A stretch of DNA of 64,000 nt, taken from the NCBI RefSeq assembly GCF_031127805.1, contig NZ_JARXHW010000026.1, positions 1-64,000 of the forward strand, written 5' to 3'. How positions within the stretch are numbered: position 1 is the stretch's first letter; each line of letters starts with the position of its first letter. The stretch is from Thalassobacterium maritimum. Lineage in GTDB: Bacteria; Verrucomicrobiota; Verrucomicrobiia; Opitutales; Coraliomargaritaceae. A model generated the notes under the pieces. That model worked only from the letters and a program-made list of their open reading frames with translations, was not told the origin of the DNA and ran no database searches. Both the position numbers and the translations under genes were made by a program. This document shows positions 14,489 through 23,595 of this stretch, piece after piece.

Positions 14489-15643
14489 TTACCAGCTGAG
14501 TTCTTCGACTTTTCCGCCTTTAATCTCTGGTTTTACGTAGGTGGAGTTTTCGATTTTCGCTTTGAGCACGCGTGCGTATGCCGCGCCATCGAGCGGTAGC
14601 TCCACGGGGCTCTTTTCGAAGGCAGAGAAAAGCATCGCATTGGCCAGCTCCACTGAGTGAATGCCTTCACCAGCGGGCGCAATGAGCGCTTCGCCTTCGA
14701 GGATCGCATTTGTGAAATTCTTTAAAATACCGTTGTGCTGTTCGCCATTCCCCTCTGGCAGCGGGATCTCCACGTTCCAAACTCCCGGCTTTTGGAAGCC
14801 GTTTGTAGCAGTCTTGCTATGCTCGCTCACGAGTTGCTCGGTGCGTGTGAAGTGCAGCTTGCCATTTTCTACAACAATTTTGCCGCGCTCGCATGCGATC
14901 TCCAAGCGATTGGTGCCGGGGGCTTCACCGGTGGTGGTGATGAATACGCCGGTGGCTCCGTTGGGATACTCCAGCATGGCTGTTACGGCGTCTTCGACTT
15001 CGATGTTGTGGAAGCGGCCAAATTGGCAATTGGCAGTCACCTTTGAGGGCATGCCAAAGATCCACTGTAGTAGGTCGAGGTTGTGGGGACATTGATTGAG
15101 CAATACGCCACCGCCTTCGCCGCCCCAAGTTGCACGCCAGCCGCCTGATGTGTAGTAGTTTTCGGTGCGATACCAGTCGGTAATGATCCAGTTGATGCGC
15201 TCTACGCTGCCGAGTTCGCCCGATTCAATGAGCGACTTCACTTTGCGGTAAGCAGGGTCGGTGCGTTGGTTAAACATGGCGCTGAAGACGAGTTTCTCAT
15301 CCTTCCAGGCCGCGATCAGGCGCTCACAATCCTCCTTGTGCACGGAAATTGGCTTCTCGACCAAGGTGTGAAGACCAGCTTCGAGCGAGGCGATGCCCAG
15401 TGTGGTGTGGGAGTAGTGTGGGGTGGCGACCAAGACGGCATCGACTGTGCCCGACTGGATCAGGTCCATGCCTTCGCTGAAATGCGTGATATCTTTAAAT
15501 TTTTCCAAGCGTTCCGGGTTTTGGTCGGCAATCGCGGCGAGTTCTAAATTGGGGATTTTACCATCAATGATATTTTTGGCATGGCTGGTACCCATGTTAC
15601 CCATTCCGATGATTCCGAGGCGAACAGTTTTGTTTGTAGTCAT
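14489..15643 (-). CDS. Gfo/Idh/MocA-family dehydrogenase
   Basis: The 384-residue product has a canonical Rossmann start (LGIIGMGNMGTSHAKNI), the EKPISV motif at the end of the nucleotide-binding part and the C-terminal signature GGVLLNQCPHNLDLL with the catalytic-type His. It should oxidise or reduce a sugar, sugar acid or inositol with NAD(P). It is first in a minus-strand operon with a second MocA-type protein and a TIM-barrel isomerase. A divergent AraC-type regulator begins 75 bp away, so the shared gap probably holds the promoter and operator. Confidence 0.93.
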   Translation of the reverse strand: MTTNKTVRLGIIGMGNMGTSHAKNIIDGKIPNLELAAIADQNPERLEKFKDITHFSEGMDLIQSGTVDAVLVATPHYSHTTLGIASLEAGLHTLVEKPISVHKEDCERLIAAWKDEKLVFSAMFNQRTDPAYRKVKSLIESGELGSVERINWIITDWYRTENYYTSGGWRATWGGEGGGVLLNQCPHNLDLLQWIFGMPSKVTANCQFGRFHNIEVEDAVTAMLEYPNGATGVFITTTGEAPGTNRLEIACERGKIVVENGKLHFTRTEQLVSEHSKTATNGFQKPGVWNVEIPLPEGNGEQHNGILKNFTNAILEGEALIAPAGEGIHSVELANAMLFSAFEKSPVELPLDGAAYARVLKAKIENSTYVKPEIKGGKVEELSW

Positions 15644-15718
15644 GCCCTGAAGAATACCTGCTTAGAGCTTCTTTTTCAATGGACTGATGAAGCAAATTTT
15701 TGCACTATTGAATCATTT

Positions 15719-16516
15719 ATGGATTTTCCTGATTTACACGATACCGCTGTCCAGATCATTTCGCCGCCCTTTGTGCATGAGAGTGATGATGCCTGGAACT
15801 GGCAGTCGAGTGAGGAGCGCTACTGGAACCTATGGATCTGTTTAGAAGGGAACGCGTTGATCGAATGCGATGGCGTGGAGTATCCTGTCCAGCCTTGGAC
15901 GGCATTTCTATTTAGTGCAGGCTCTAAGATTACGGGGCGTTCGCGTGTTGGGTCCAAGTCTATGCGTAACTTCAGTATTCATATTAATTTGGGGGCTAAG
16001 AATGACGAGCTGTTGAGAGGGCGTTTGCTGGGGATCGAATTGCATGAGCCCAACAATGTGAACAGTTTGATCAATTTAGCGATTCGGCTGTCTTCTTACC
16101 GCGACAGTTTTGCAGAGCAGCAATTACAGACTTTGACGCTTAGTATGCTCGGGCTTTTGTGGCGCGAGTCGATCCAGTCTGTTCAGACAGATGCAGCATG
16201 GTTGATTTATCGACAATTGGATCGCATCCACGCGGGCCAAGACATGTTTCGCTCTGTGGATGAACTGGCGGCCGAGGTTAATTTATCGCGCATTCACTAT
16301 GGGCGCTGCTTCCGGCAGTTGACCAATGAGTCGCCCAATCGCTATTTGATTGTGAAGCGAGTCGAGCGTGCCTGCGTGTTATTAGAGCAGACGGATTGGG
16401 CTGTCGACGCTGTGGCGCAATCGATTGGCTACAATGATATTTACTTTTTCAGCCGGCAGTTTCGCAAAGTAATGGCTTGTACGCCAACTCAATACCGCGA
16501 GCGCTCGCGTAGCTAG
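15719..16516 (+). CDS. AraC-family transcriptional regulator
   Basis: The product is 265 residues if begun at the ATG at 15719. The frame extends upstream to 15581 over the divergent gene, which is unlikely to be used. The N-terminal half is a cupin-like sensing domain (LWICLEGNALIECDG, then PWTAFLFSAGS). The C-terminal 100 residues carry two HTH motifs of the AraC type: SVDELAAEVNLSRIHYGRCF and DAVAQSIGYNDIYFFSRQFR, ending CTPTQYRER. It is divergent from the MocA/isomerase operon and probably activates it on sensing a carbohydrate. Confidence 0.93.
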   Translation: MDFPDLHDTAVQIISPPFVHESDDAWNWQSSEERYWNLWICLEGNALIECDGVEYPVQPWTAFLFSAGSKITGRSRVGSKSMRNFSIHINLGAKNDELLRGRLLGIELHEPNNVNSLINLAIRLSSYRDSFAEQQLQTLTLSMLGLLWRESIQSVQTDAAWLIYRQLDRIHAGQDMFRSVDELAAEVNLSRIHYGRCFRQLTNESPNRYLIVKRVERACVLLEQTDWAVDAVAQSIGYNDIYFFSRQFRKVMACTPTQYRERSRS

Positions 16517-16530
16517 TCCCAGAGACTGAA

Positions 16531-16576
16531 GTGGGGCCAGTGGGGCCAGTGGGGCCAGTGGGGCCAAGTGGGACCA
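16531..16576. repeat. Short tandem repeat, 9-bp unit
   Basis: GTGGGGCCA occurs four times head to tail (16531-16566). After one extra A comes a degenerate fifth unit, GTGGGACCA. It lies between the end of the AraC gene and the convergent secreted-protein gene. No coding or structural role is evident. Confidence 0.85.
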
Positions 16577-16629
16577 AGTGAGGCTGCGCGCTTAAAGCGC
16601 TCTCAGGTAAAATACGCTGAAGCAGGATC

Positions 16630-17409
16630 TTATCGCTCTAGCGATACCTTGAACTCTTGCAGATACAAGATTTTGGCTTGATTACCACTGAGTGCATCCG
16701 TGTCGACTGCGACTAATGAGATGAAGTTCTCGTCCAGCTCAACGACTTGGTCGTCTAGGATCAGCTGATCATCGATGGTGATGGATGCGGTATTGTTTGG
16801 GCGCAGGTCGATCACGACAGTGCTGCCTTCACCGATGGCGGTGGGGAGGTGGCCCGAGGTGTCTTTGTCGTCGACGCTAAAGCTGCAACTGGTGTCGCCG
16901 TAAATGAGCGAGAGCGCGTAATCGCCTTGATAATCTTGGCGTGATTGTGCGCTCGCGCCGAATCTGAAGCGGCAGAGCACGCCGGGACTGGATTTGCCGA
17001 ATGTGTAGCTGAATCGAAGTGTGCGGCCATTCTTAGCGACGGATGCCCAGTCGCCATTGTAGCTTAACCAGAGTTTGGAGGTTGCATTGGAATCAGGGCG
17101 GTCCCAATCACCTGTTTTGAGTGCGATTTTGAGCGCGCCATTGTTGTTCTGCACTACGCTGCGCCAGTCATTTTGTTGGCCGCTAACACTACTACTAAAG
17201 TCACTAGGCTTGAGGTTATTGCTGAAGCGCTTGAGTTGAAAGCTGTTCTTTTCTACTTTTTGGACTGGTTTGATGCCAGGTATGCTCATTTCGCCGGCGT
17301 GCGCGCTGCTGGTGATCAGGTTGAAGCATAGCAGAATGAAGCAGGCTAGCTTGGGTGTGTGGCGTTTCATGTGTGCGAGATTTTTGATGTTAGAATTAAA
17401 CGAATTCAT
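16630..17409 (-). CDS. Secreted hypothetical protein with LamG-like beta fold
   Basis: I do not recognise a named family. An in-frame Met 14 codons after the first begins MKRHTPKLACFILLCFNL, a good signal peptide, with likely cleavage after AHA, so 17370 may be the true start. The mature part (about 220 residues) is rich in beta-type sequence and Asp/Ser, with patterns such as LRFSYTFGKSSPG, IDLRPNNTASITID and the closing LYLQEFKVSLE. These recall concanavalin-like carbohydrate-binding domains. A polysaccharide-binding role would fit the GH9 gene to its right, but this is an inference. Confidence 0.7.
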   Translation of the reverse strand: MNSFNSNIKNLAHMKRHTPKLACFILLCFNLITSSAHAGEMSIPGIKPVQKVEKNSFQLKRFSNNLKPSDFSSSVSGQQNDWRSVVQNNNGALKIALKTGDWDRPDSNATSKLWLSYNGDWASVAKNGRTLRFSYTFGKSSPGVLCRFRFGASAQSRQDYQGDYALSLIYGDTSCSFSVDDKDTSGHLPTAIGEGSTVVIDLRPNNTASITIDDQLILDDQVVELDENFISLVAVDTDALSGNQAKILYLQEFKVSLER

Positions 17410-17659
17410 TCACTTTAAAGACTTAGCTGTAGAGACAAGCTTTCGTGTCGTCAATATGTATAGATGAATTGTGTGAATAGAAGAATTTTTTTACCCGATG
17501 CGCTTGATGGTTTCTCACTATCTGCGTGTTTATTTCTATTTATTTTAGGGTTATTTGTGAAATTAATTACGCGTTTATCATATTTTTTTTACCATGTTTA
17601 GTGTCGTCATTTTGAGTGGGTAAACATACTCATAATTAACCCTACCACTAGGCCTAATT

Positions 17660-20600
17660 ATGATGCATTATATCTCCTCTCTTGTCGTTCGACTCTTTTC
17701 AGGGACTTCGTATCCAGTTGGCTTTATATTGTCTGGTATATTACTTACGTCCTGCATGAAGGCTGATGAGCTGTTATTGTGGAACGGTGAGATTCCCTCC
17801 GAAATAGATGCAGATAACTTGGTATATGGCGCGGCGGCGCCGGCTGAGGCGCCGGAGACGGGCTGGTATTTCGCTGGGACGCCGGACTTGTGGCATGCGC
17901 CAGGCATTCAGTTACAGGATGAGGTCTGGCGGGTGGACCTCTCGGACTACGATGAAATACGTTTTTGGGTGCGCACTTCGGTGGCAGGTTATTCGCACGG
18001 CTTTTCTGTGCATGGTTGGTACATGGGGGGCAGTGTTACAGTGCCGATTGAGAACTATGTGGAAGGCGGTGTGCTGGATACCTATTGGCGTGAGGCCGTG
18101 ATACCGATCGCTGATTTGATGGCGAATGGTTGCTCGCTTGGTTCAGTCGAATATTTGTATTTCGGCACCAGTGAATCAGACCATACCATTGAGATCGATG
18201 AAGTGTGGGCGGTGACCTCAGATGCGCCGGAGCCTCTCGCTTCGAGCAGCTTGATTGGTGAGGTGATTTGGGACGGCTCACGTGAGGATGAAAGCGATCC
18301 TTCCAATTTTAAATATGGAGTCCCCGTGGCCGATGCAAGTTTGGTGAGTGGTTGGTATTTTGAAGGTTCGCCCGATCCCTGGCATTCGCCTGGTATTAAG
18401 TTACGCGGCGATTATAAGCGCATGGATTTATCAGATGCGGAGGAGATTCGCTTTTGGATACGTTCTTCGCTAGCTGGAGTGACTCCCGAACTGTCGGCTT
18501 ATGGCTGGCACATGGGAGGCAGCGCTTCGGTACCCATTGCGAATTATGTGACTGGGGGTAATATCGATGCCAATTGGCGCGAGGCTGTTGTGCCTGTTGC
18601 GGAGCTCAAAGCGAATGGCTGTTTAATGGATTCGATCGAGTATTTGTATTTTGGTAAAGGAGAGGCGAACCACACGGTCGATATTGCCAATGTGCGCTGC
18701 GTCGAGGCCGACTGGGCGCCACCTGTGGATGAGGGGGATGTCGATTCAGCGCCTCCAGTTCCTTACACTTCGGAGGCATGGCTACAGGACCTGGAGGGGA
18801 ATGCGCCAATTGAGCGTCCGCTTTTCAGCGGGGTGGAGCAACTGTTGGTGCTCTCGAATAAGTGGGTGATCGTGGTGGTGGACCCATTCGATGACTTCGT
18901 CGCTCAAATGGATTTGTTAACGAGTGGCGAGTATTCGGAAACTATGGCTGATGTCGAAGATGCGATCGCTCGTGAGCATCAGACTGATGTTTGGGTGCAT
19001 CGTGCGAAATTAGAAAAGATGCGCTGGGAGCATCTGGTGACTGCTCGTCAGAACGGGAGCGAGCCGCTGATGCCTAATACTGACTTTTACACCTTATCTA
19101 GCACTAATGATACATCCTATGCGGTCGATTTAGAGCCGAGTCGCGTGACAACCAGTTTGATCTCGAACGATGATTCGGTGAGTGCGGGATACGATGCGGT
19201 GCGGTATGGCATCTATGCATACATTGAAATGCCCCAGGCGATGCAGGATGGGAAGTCGTATACCATCACACTGGATGATGGAAAATACGTAAGCTTTGTC
19301 TTCGATGACGATGCCACCGTAGCGCGCAGCATTAAAATCAATCAGGTCGGCTATCAAGAAGGCAAGTCCTCCAATTATGCTTATGTCGGTGCTTACCTGC
19401 AGGAGTTTGGTCCGCTGCCTTTAGACCAGCTTACGAGCTTCGATGTGGTTGACTCGGGCACGGGGGCCGTTGTTTACCAAGGAAGTTTAGCGGATGGCAA
19501 AATTACGCTGCGTGATGATGCCTCATTGATGGATGCCAGCGATGACGATGATGGCTCTGAGCCGCGTCCTTCGATGAATGGTGAAAAGCTGTATCAACTC
19601 GACCTGACTGGACTCACTACGCCAGGCAACTACTACATCCGCGTGCCAGGCGTGGGTCGCTCTTGGCCGTTCCGCGTGAATGATGATGTTTATGGTGAGG
19701 CTTTTTATACCGCCATGCGTGGGCTCTATCATCAGCGTGCTTCTTTTGCCCTTGAAGCGCAATACACGGCGTGGACCCGTCCGCGCTATCACACCGATCC
19801 CATTTATGAATCACAAATGTTGCCGTATTGGGCGGACATGACGAAGGCGATCTTAGATAGCACGCAAAAGCCAGTCAGCTGGCCTCGTTTCGATATCATT
19901 GGGGCGACTACCGTGACCAGCCAAAGCACTACTGAGGTCGATGGCGGCTGGTACGATGCGGCGGATTACGATCGTAATCTGTATCACTACGTTTTGATCT
20001 TTGACCTGCTCAAACTCTACGAATTTGCGCCTGCGAAATACAGCGATGGGCAATTAAATATTCCAGAGTCTGGTAATGGTATACCCGATCTATTGGACGA
20101 GGTCGAATACGGCCTTCGTATTTGGAAGCATAGTCAGCGTGCGGATGGTGGGGTCTCTGGCATCGTGGAAACCTCGACACATCCCTCCATCGATGACGAC
20201 ACTGTGCTATGGAGCTTCGCTCAGCGCACTCGCTGGTCGAGCTTGATCTATGCCGCCGCAGCAGCTGAGCTGGCGCGCGCGCTGGAGCCCTTTGATGCTG
20301 CGTTGGCACAAACTTATGAGCTTTCGGCACTTTCCGCTTACGCCTATGGAGTCAATCCAGCCAACACGCTCAATAATCTGAGTATCGCAGCCGCCAGTAG
20401 CCGCGGGGAGGGGGATCCATACTCGCTGACTTTCACCGAGGAGGCGAATTTTAATGATAAATTCGAGCTTATGGCGCGTGTGCAGCTCTTTTTACTGAGT
20501 GAGGACGTTAACTACTTGGATGGAATCGAGGCACTCTATGCCAACTCGCCAGCACCTTACTCCTGGCCCTATACGGATCGCGATTTCTCGCCTTGGCTCT

Positions 20601-21346
20601 ATTTTGACCTCGCATATCATCCATTGGTGACTGCCCAGACGAGCTATGTCTCTCCAGCCACGCAGGCCGCCGTTGCCGCAGATTTAATGAGTGCCGCCAA
20701 TCGCTATGCCGCGATGAATGACAGTATGCCTTATCGTATGTCATGGCCGCGTCGTCAGGATTATTGGATGAGTTGGGGGGCGAGTGATATGACCAATCGC
20801 GCAAAGGTGATGCTGATCGGTAATCAAATCCAGCCTAGTAGCACTCTGGTACAGTCTTCAGAGTCCAACCTCGCCTACATGCTGGGAGCCAATCCTATGG
20901 GGATGAGCTGGACCACTGGTATCGGATTTGCCTACCCCGTCTCGATTCAGCACGAGAGCAGTATGACGGACGATATTCTGGATCCCTATCCAGGCATCAC
21001 CATTTATGGCAACACATCCTCACACGTCTTTCCCGAGCTGAGAAACCGCGTCTATAAATATCCGACCGCTAAGGATAGTGATGGGGAGCCGCTATTTAAG
21101 AGTGATCATGCCGCCGATTTTGCGACATTCTATGAACTGCCTGAGCAATATCCCGTCTTCCGGCGCTGGGCTGCGCACCCTTCTTTGAACGTCACTCAGA
21201 ACGAGTTCACGATTCACGAAACCAATAGCTCGACTATTTTTGTGCTTGGTATGCTGATGGAAGAGGGCTGGATGCCCAGTGAAAGCCTCAAGCAACGTGG
21301 CCCACGCAATGAAGAAGATTTATTTGGGTATTGGTATCTGCCATAG
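17660..21346 (+). CDS. GH9-family glycoside hydrolase lipoprotein with duplicated N-terminal modules
   Basis: The 1228-residue product has a lipobox-like LLTSC near residue 32, so it is probably membrane-anchored. Two tandem copies of a carbohydrate-binding-like module of about 155 residues follow (about 38-190 and 200-355), sharing GWYF-G-PD-WH-PGI and VEYLYFG-type motifs. A linker region and a CelD_N-type Ig-like domain (about 555-670, INQVGYQ) precede the GH9 catalytic domain (about 680-1210). That domain shows WYDAADYDR near 763 with the nucleophile-activating Asp pair, NGIPDLLDE, the YMLGANPMG motif and NEFTIHE near 1180 with the proton-donor Glu. GH9 enzymes cleave beta-1,4-glucans or related polysaccharides. 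Confidence 0.92.
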   Translation: MMHYISSLVVRLFSGTSYPVGFILSGILLTSCMKADELLLWNGEIPSEIDADNLVYGAAAPAEAPETGWYFAGTPDLWHAPGIQLQDEVWRVDLSDYDEIRFWVRTSVAGYSHGFSVHGWYMGGSVTVPIENYVEGGVLDTYWREAVIPIADLMANGCSLGSVEYLYFGTSESDHTIEIDEVWAVTSDAPEPLASSSLIGEVIWDGSREDESDPSNFKYGVPVADASLVSGWYFEGSPDPWHSPGIKLRGDYKRMDLSDAEEIRFWIRSSLAGVTPELSAYGWHMGGSASVPIANYVTGGNIDANWREAVVPVAELKANGCLMDSIEYLYFGKGEANHTVDIANVRCVEADWAPPVDEGDVDSAPPVPYTSEAWLQDLEGNAPIERPLFSGVEQLLVLSNKWVIVVVDPFDDFVAQMDLLTSGEYSETMADVEDAIAREHQTDVWVHRAKLEKMRWEHLVTARQNGSEPLMPNTDFYTLSSTNDTSYAVDLEPSRVTTSLISNDDSVSAGYDAVRYGIYAYIEMPQAMQDGKSYTITLDDGKYVSFVFDDDATVARSIKINQVGYQEGKSSNYAYVGAYLQEFGPLPLDQLTSFDVVDSGTGAVVYQGSLADGKITLRDDASLMDASDDDDGSEPRPSMNGEKLYQLDLTGLTTPGNYYIRVPGVGRSWPFRVNDDVYGEAFYTAMRGLYHQRASFALEAQYTAWTRPRYHTDPIYESQMLPYWADMTKAILDSTQKPVSWPRFDIIGATTVTSQSTTEVDGGWYDAADYDRNLYHYVLIFDLLKLYEFAPAKYSDGQLNIPESGNGIPDLLDEVEYGLRIWKHSQRADGGVSGIVETSTHPSIDDDTVLWSFAQRTRWSSLIYAAAAAELARALEPFDAALAQTYELSALSAYAYGVNPANTLNNLSIAAASSRGEGDPYSLTFTEEANFNDKFELMARVQLFLLSEDVNYLDGIEALYANSPAPYSWPYTDRDFSPWLYFDLAYHPLVTAQTSYVSPATQAAVAADLMSAANRYAAMNDSMPYRMSWPRRQDYWMSWGASDMTNRAKVMLIGNQIQPSSTLVQSSESNLAYMLGANPMGMSWTTGIGFAYPVSIQHESSMTDDILDPYPGITIYGNTSSHVFPELRNRVYKYPTAKDSDGEPLFKSDHAADFATFYELPEQYPVFRRWAAHPSLNVTQNEFTIHETNSSTIFVLGMLMEEGWMPSESLKQRGPRNEEDLFGYWYLP

Positions 21347-21478
21347 TTCTTGGCGAGGGATGCAGCAAGAGTATGTGCTCTAGCACTTGCTTGTTGGGCG
21401 ACTACGCAGTAGGTTTTAGTGACATCAGTTGCTGCGAAGGCTGTGGAATAAACTACGGCGCTTTGTATTCCTAGTCAC

Positions 21479-22453
21479 ATGCCGAGCACTTTACAGACCA
21501 TTCCATCGTTTCAAGACACGCTGGCCACCCAGCAGTTGACACTGACGCGCCAGTCACCGCGCGTGCTACAGATCAACACCGGTAAGATGTGTAATCTGAC
21601 CTGTGTGCACTGCCATGTAAATGCTGGACCGCATCGCAAAGAGATCATGACGCTCGAAACCGTGGACCGTATCTTAGATTGGCTACGTTCCACCTCGATC
21701 GAAGTCGTTGACTTGACCGGCGGCACGCCTGAGATGATGCCGCACTTTCCGCATCTGGTCGAGGGCGTTCGTGAGATGGGGCGTGAGGTGATGGATCGTT
21801 GTAATTTAACCATCATCAATGAGCCAGGCTATGAGTGGGTGGCTGAGTTCCATGCCCAGCATGGCGTGCACATCGTGGCGTCGATGCCGTGCTATTGCCC
21901 TAAAAATGTAAATGCCCAGCGTGGTGAGGGTGTCTTCGACTCCAGCATACAAGCCTTGCAAACATTAAATGCGCTCGGCTATGGCATAGATCCCCGTCTA
22001 AAATTGGACTTGGTCTTTAATCCCAATGGCGCGCAATTGCCTCCAGAGCAAGCAGAGCTGGAGGCTGACTACAAGCGAGAGTTAAAAGAGCACTTCGACA
22101 TCGTTTTTAATCAGCTCTTTGCCATTACCAACATGCCGATCGCTCGTTTTACCTCTTATTTGAAACGGCAGGGCAGCTATCAGGCTTATATGCAATTGCT
22201 GCTAGACAATTTTAATCCCGCCTCGATCGAGGGCTTGATGTGCCGCGATACGATTAGTGTTGGCTGGGAGGGCGACCTGTTTGATTGCGATTTTAATCAA
22301 CAGCTAGGCATGCAACATGGGGAGAAGGCAGCACCGGAGCGTTTGTGGGAGCTTGATTTAAATGATTGGGTCCAGCGGCCCATACAACTCGGGTCGCACT
22401 GCTATGGTTGCACAGCCGGTCAAGGGTCCAGCTGTGGTGGAGCCACCGTGTGA
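21479..22453 (+). CDS. arsS: Arsenosugar biosynthesis radical SAM protein ArsS
   Basis: The 324-residue protein has the radical SAM cluster CNLTCVHCHVNAGPHR (CxxxCxxC) and the SAM-binding LTGGTPEM. It ends with the cysteine-rich signature CYGCTAGQGSSCGGA, typical of ArsS (DUF3641). ArsS acts after arsenite methylation to form the 5'-deoxyadenosyl arsenic precursor of arsenosugars. No arsM or ars operon gene is next to it in the window, so its partners lie elsewhere or it acts on another substrate. The length is normal for the family. Confidence 0.9.
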   Translation: MPSTLQTIPSFQDTLATQQLTLTRQSPRVLQINTGKMCNLTCVHCHVNAGPHRKEIMTLETVDRILDWLRSTSIEVVDLTGGTPEMMPHFPHLVEGVREMGREVMDRCNLTIINEPGYEWVAEFHAQHGVHIVASMPCYCPKNVNAQRGEGVFDSSIQALQTLNALGYGIDPRLKLDLVFNPNGAQLPPEQAELEADYKRELKEHFDIVFNQLFAITNMPIARFTSYLKRQGSYQAYMQLLLDNFNPASIEGLMCRDTISVGWEGDLFDCDFNQQLGMQHGEKAAPERLWELDLNDWVQRPIQLGSHCYGCTAGQGSSCGGATV

Positions 22454-22479
22454 AAGTAATCGCATTTGAATATACCAAA

Positions 22480-22522
22480 GCGCGCATGAAGCTCATTCCC
22501 GAAAGGGCGGCCTCATGCGCGC
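22480..22522. terminator. Hairpin between convergent genes, likely bidirectional terminator
   Basis: A perfect 10-bp stem, GCGCGCATGA (22480-22489) with TCATGCGCGC (22513-22522), has an inner CCC-GAAA-GGG stem. It lies between arsS and the convergent PEP-CTERM gene. T runs are weak on both sides. Confidence 0.6.
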
Positions 22523-22552
22523 GTAGTGAAGTGCTTCTGTGGCTCGATTTAC

Positions 22553-23404
22553 TTACTTTCTGCGACGCTGTAGCATCGTAAATGCGATGACTGCTCCGCC
22601 GAGTAGTAGACCAGCCGTGCTCGGCTCAGGCACGGGGATGGTTTCAGCTTCCACGAAGGGTGCAATCACACTGGGGTCGCGAAACTCAAAGATGAAGAGT
22701 GCATTGCCGTCCGTAGATTGTTTGCCCACGGCTATTTGCTGCGAGCCACTGCCGTTGCTGGTGAAGGAAACAGCAGTTTCTGGGTTATCGACATTTGTAT
22801 CTGCTCCATCGTCGGTAAACGCAATGCTGGTGCCATTGTCTGTCGCAGTCAGCTGCGATGTTTTTTCTAAAGTATAATCAGCTACATCCTCCTTGGCGAC
22901 GGTAACGATTTGTTGAAAGTCGATATCGAGGGTTGTGTAATTGATGGTATCAGTAAATGCAGATGAAGACTCTGTTTCTGCGCCACCTACGAAAGAGCCG
23001 AATGTATACCAATCAAACTGCAGTGTTACAGTGCCGACTCCGCCATTTATAGTGGCTAATACGGAGAGCGTACCTGTATCTGTGAGGCCTTGGCTGTTGA
23101 CTGTTTGCCCGATCATTAAGTTCGATCCGACGTTTCCATTGTCTGAGAGGTAAGTGACTTTCAGCTGTGCGTAGTCCGAGGTCACATTATCGAATTCGTC
23201 TCGAGTCTGGATGTCGAATACCGCATAGTCGCCGACTGCAGTCTCATTTGAATAATTCGCAGTCGAGCCGCTACCGCTTACTGTGGTGGAATCGCCAATA
23301 TGCACTTGCTCACTGGAGATCTCATAGTTTAGGGCAGCGTGTGCTGTCGTGAACGCCAGTAATGGCGCAGAGAAATACGAGATTGTTTTGGTAGGCACTG
23401 ACAT
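22553..23404 (-). CDS. PEP-CTERM sorting-domain protein
   Basis: The 283-residue product begins with a signal peptide (about residues 1-23, cleavage near AHA). It contains a beta-rich Ser/Thr/Asp extracellular region and ends with the sorting signal IPVPEPSTAGLLLGG, a hydrophobic segment and RRRK. Such proteins are exported, cut and anchored or released by exosortase (EpsH type), usually together with exopolysaccharide production. No exosortase gene is in the window. The function of the exported domain is not recognisable. Confidence 0.9.
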   Translation of the reverse strand: MSVPTKTISYFSAPLLAFTTAHAALNYEISSEQVHIGDSTTVSGSGSTANYSNETAVGDYAVFDIQTRDEFDNVTSDYAQLKVTYLSDNGNVGSNLMIGQTVNSQGLTDTGTLSVLATINGGVGTVTLQFDWYTFGSFVGGAETESSSAFTDTINYTTLDIDFQQIVTVAKEDVADYTLEKTSQLTATDNGTSIAFTDDGADTNVDNPETAVSFTSNGSGSQQIAVGKQSTDGNALFIFEFRDPSVIAPFVEAETIPVPEPSTAGLLLGGAVIAFTMLQRRRK

Positions 23405-23595
23405 AATTTTTTCTAATATTTGATATAATCTATATCAGTGAGTCAGTATCACGCATTCAATGCGCTTACTGTCAATGTTTATTAGGGTTTATTCGCGTTA
23501 ATAAATACGTTTGCAGTGTTTATATTTTGCGGTGGATGCGTATGATTGCCTGCGTTTTCTCGTGAGTATGACTCTCAGGGGCTCCTATTGACGGG

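Noticed and set aside
13133..15650. Several plus-strand open frames of 60-144 codons across the MocA genes
   Set aside because: They are antisense shadows of well-supported minus-strand genes and have no motifs.
16531..16576. CRISPR or REP element
   Set aside because: The 9-bp head-to-tail units are far too short and have no spacers.
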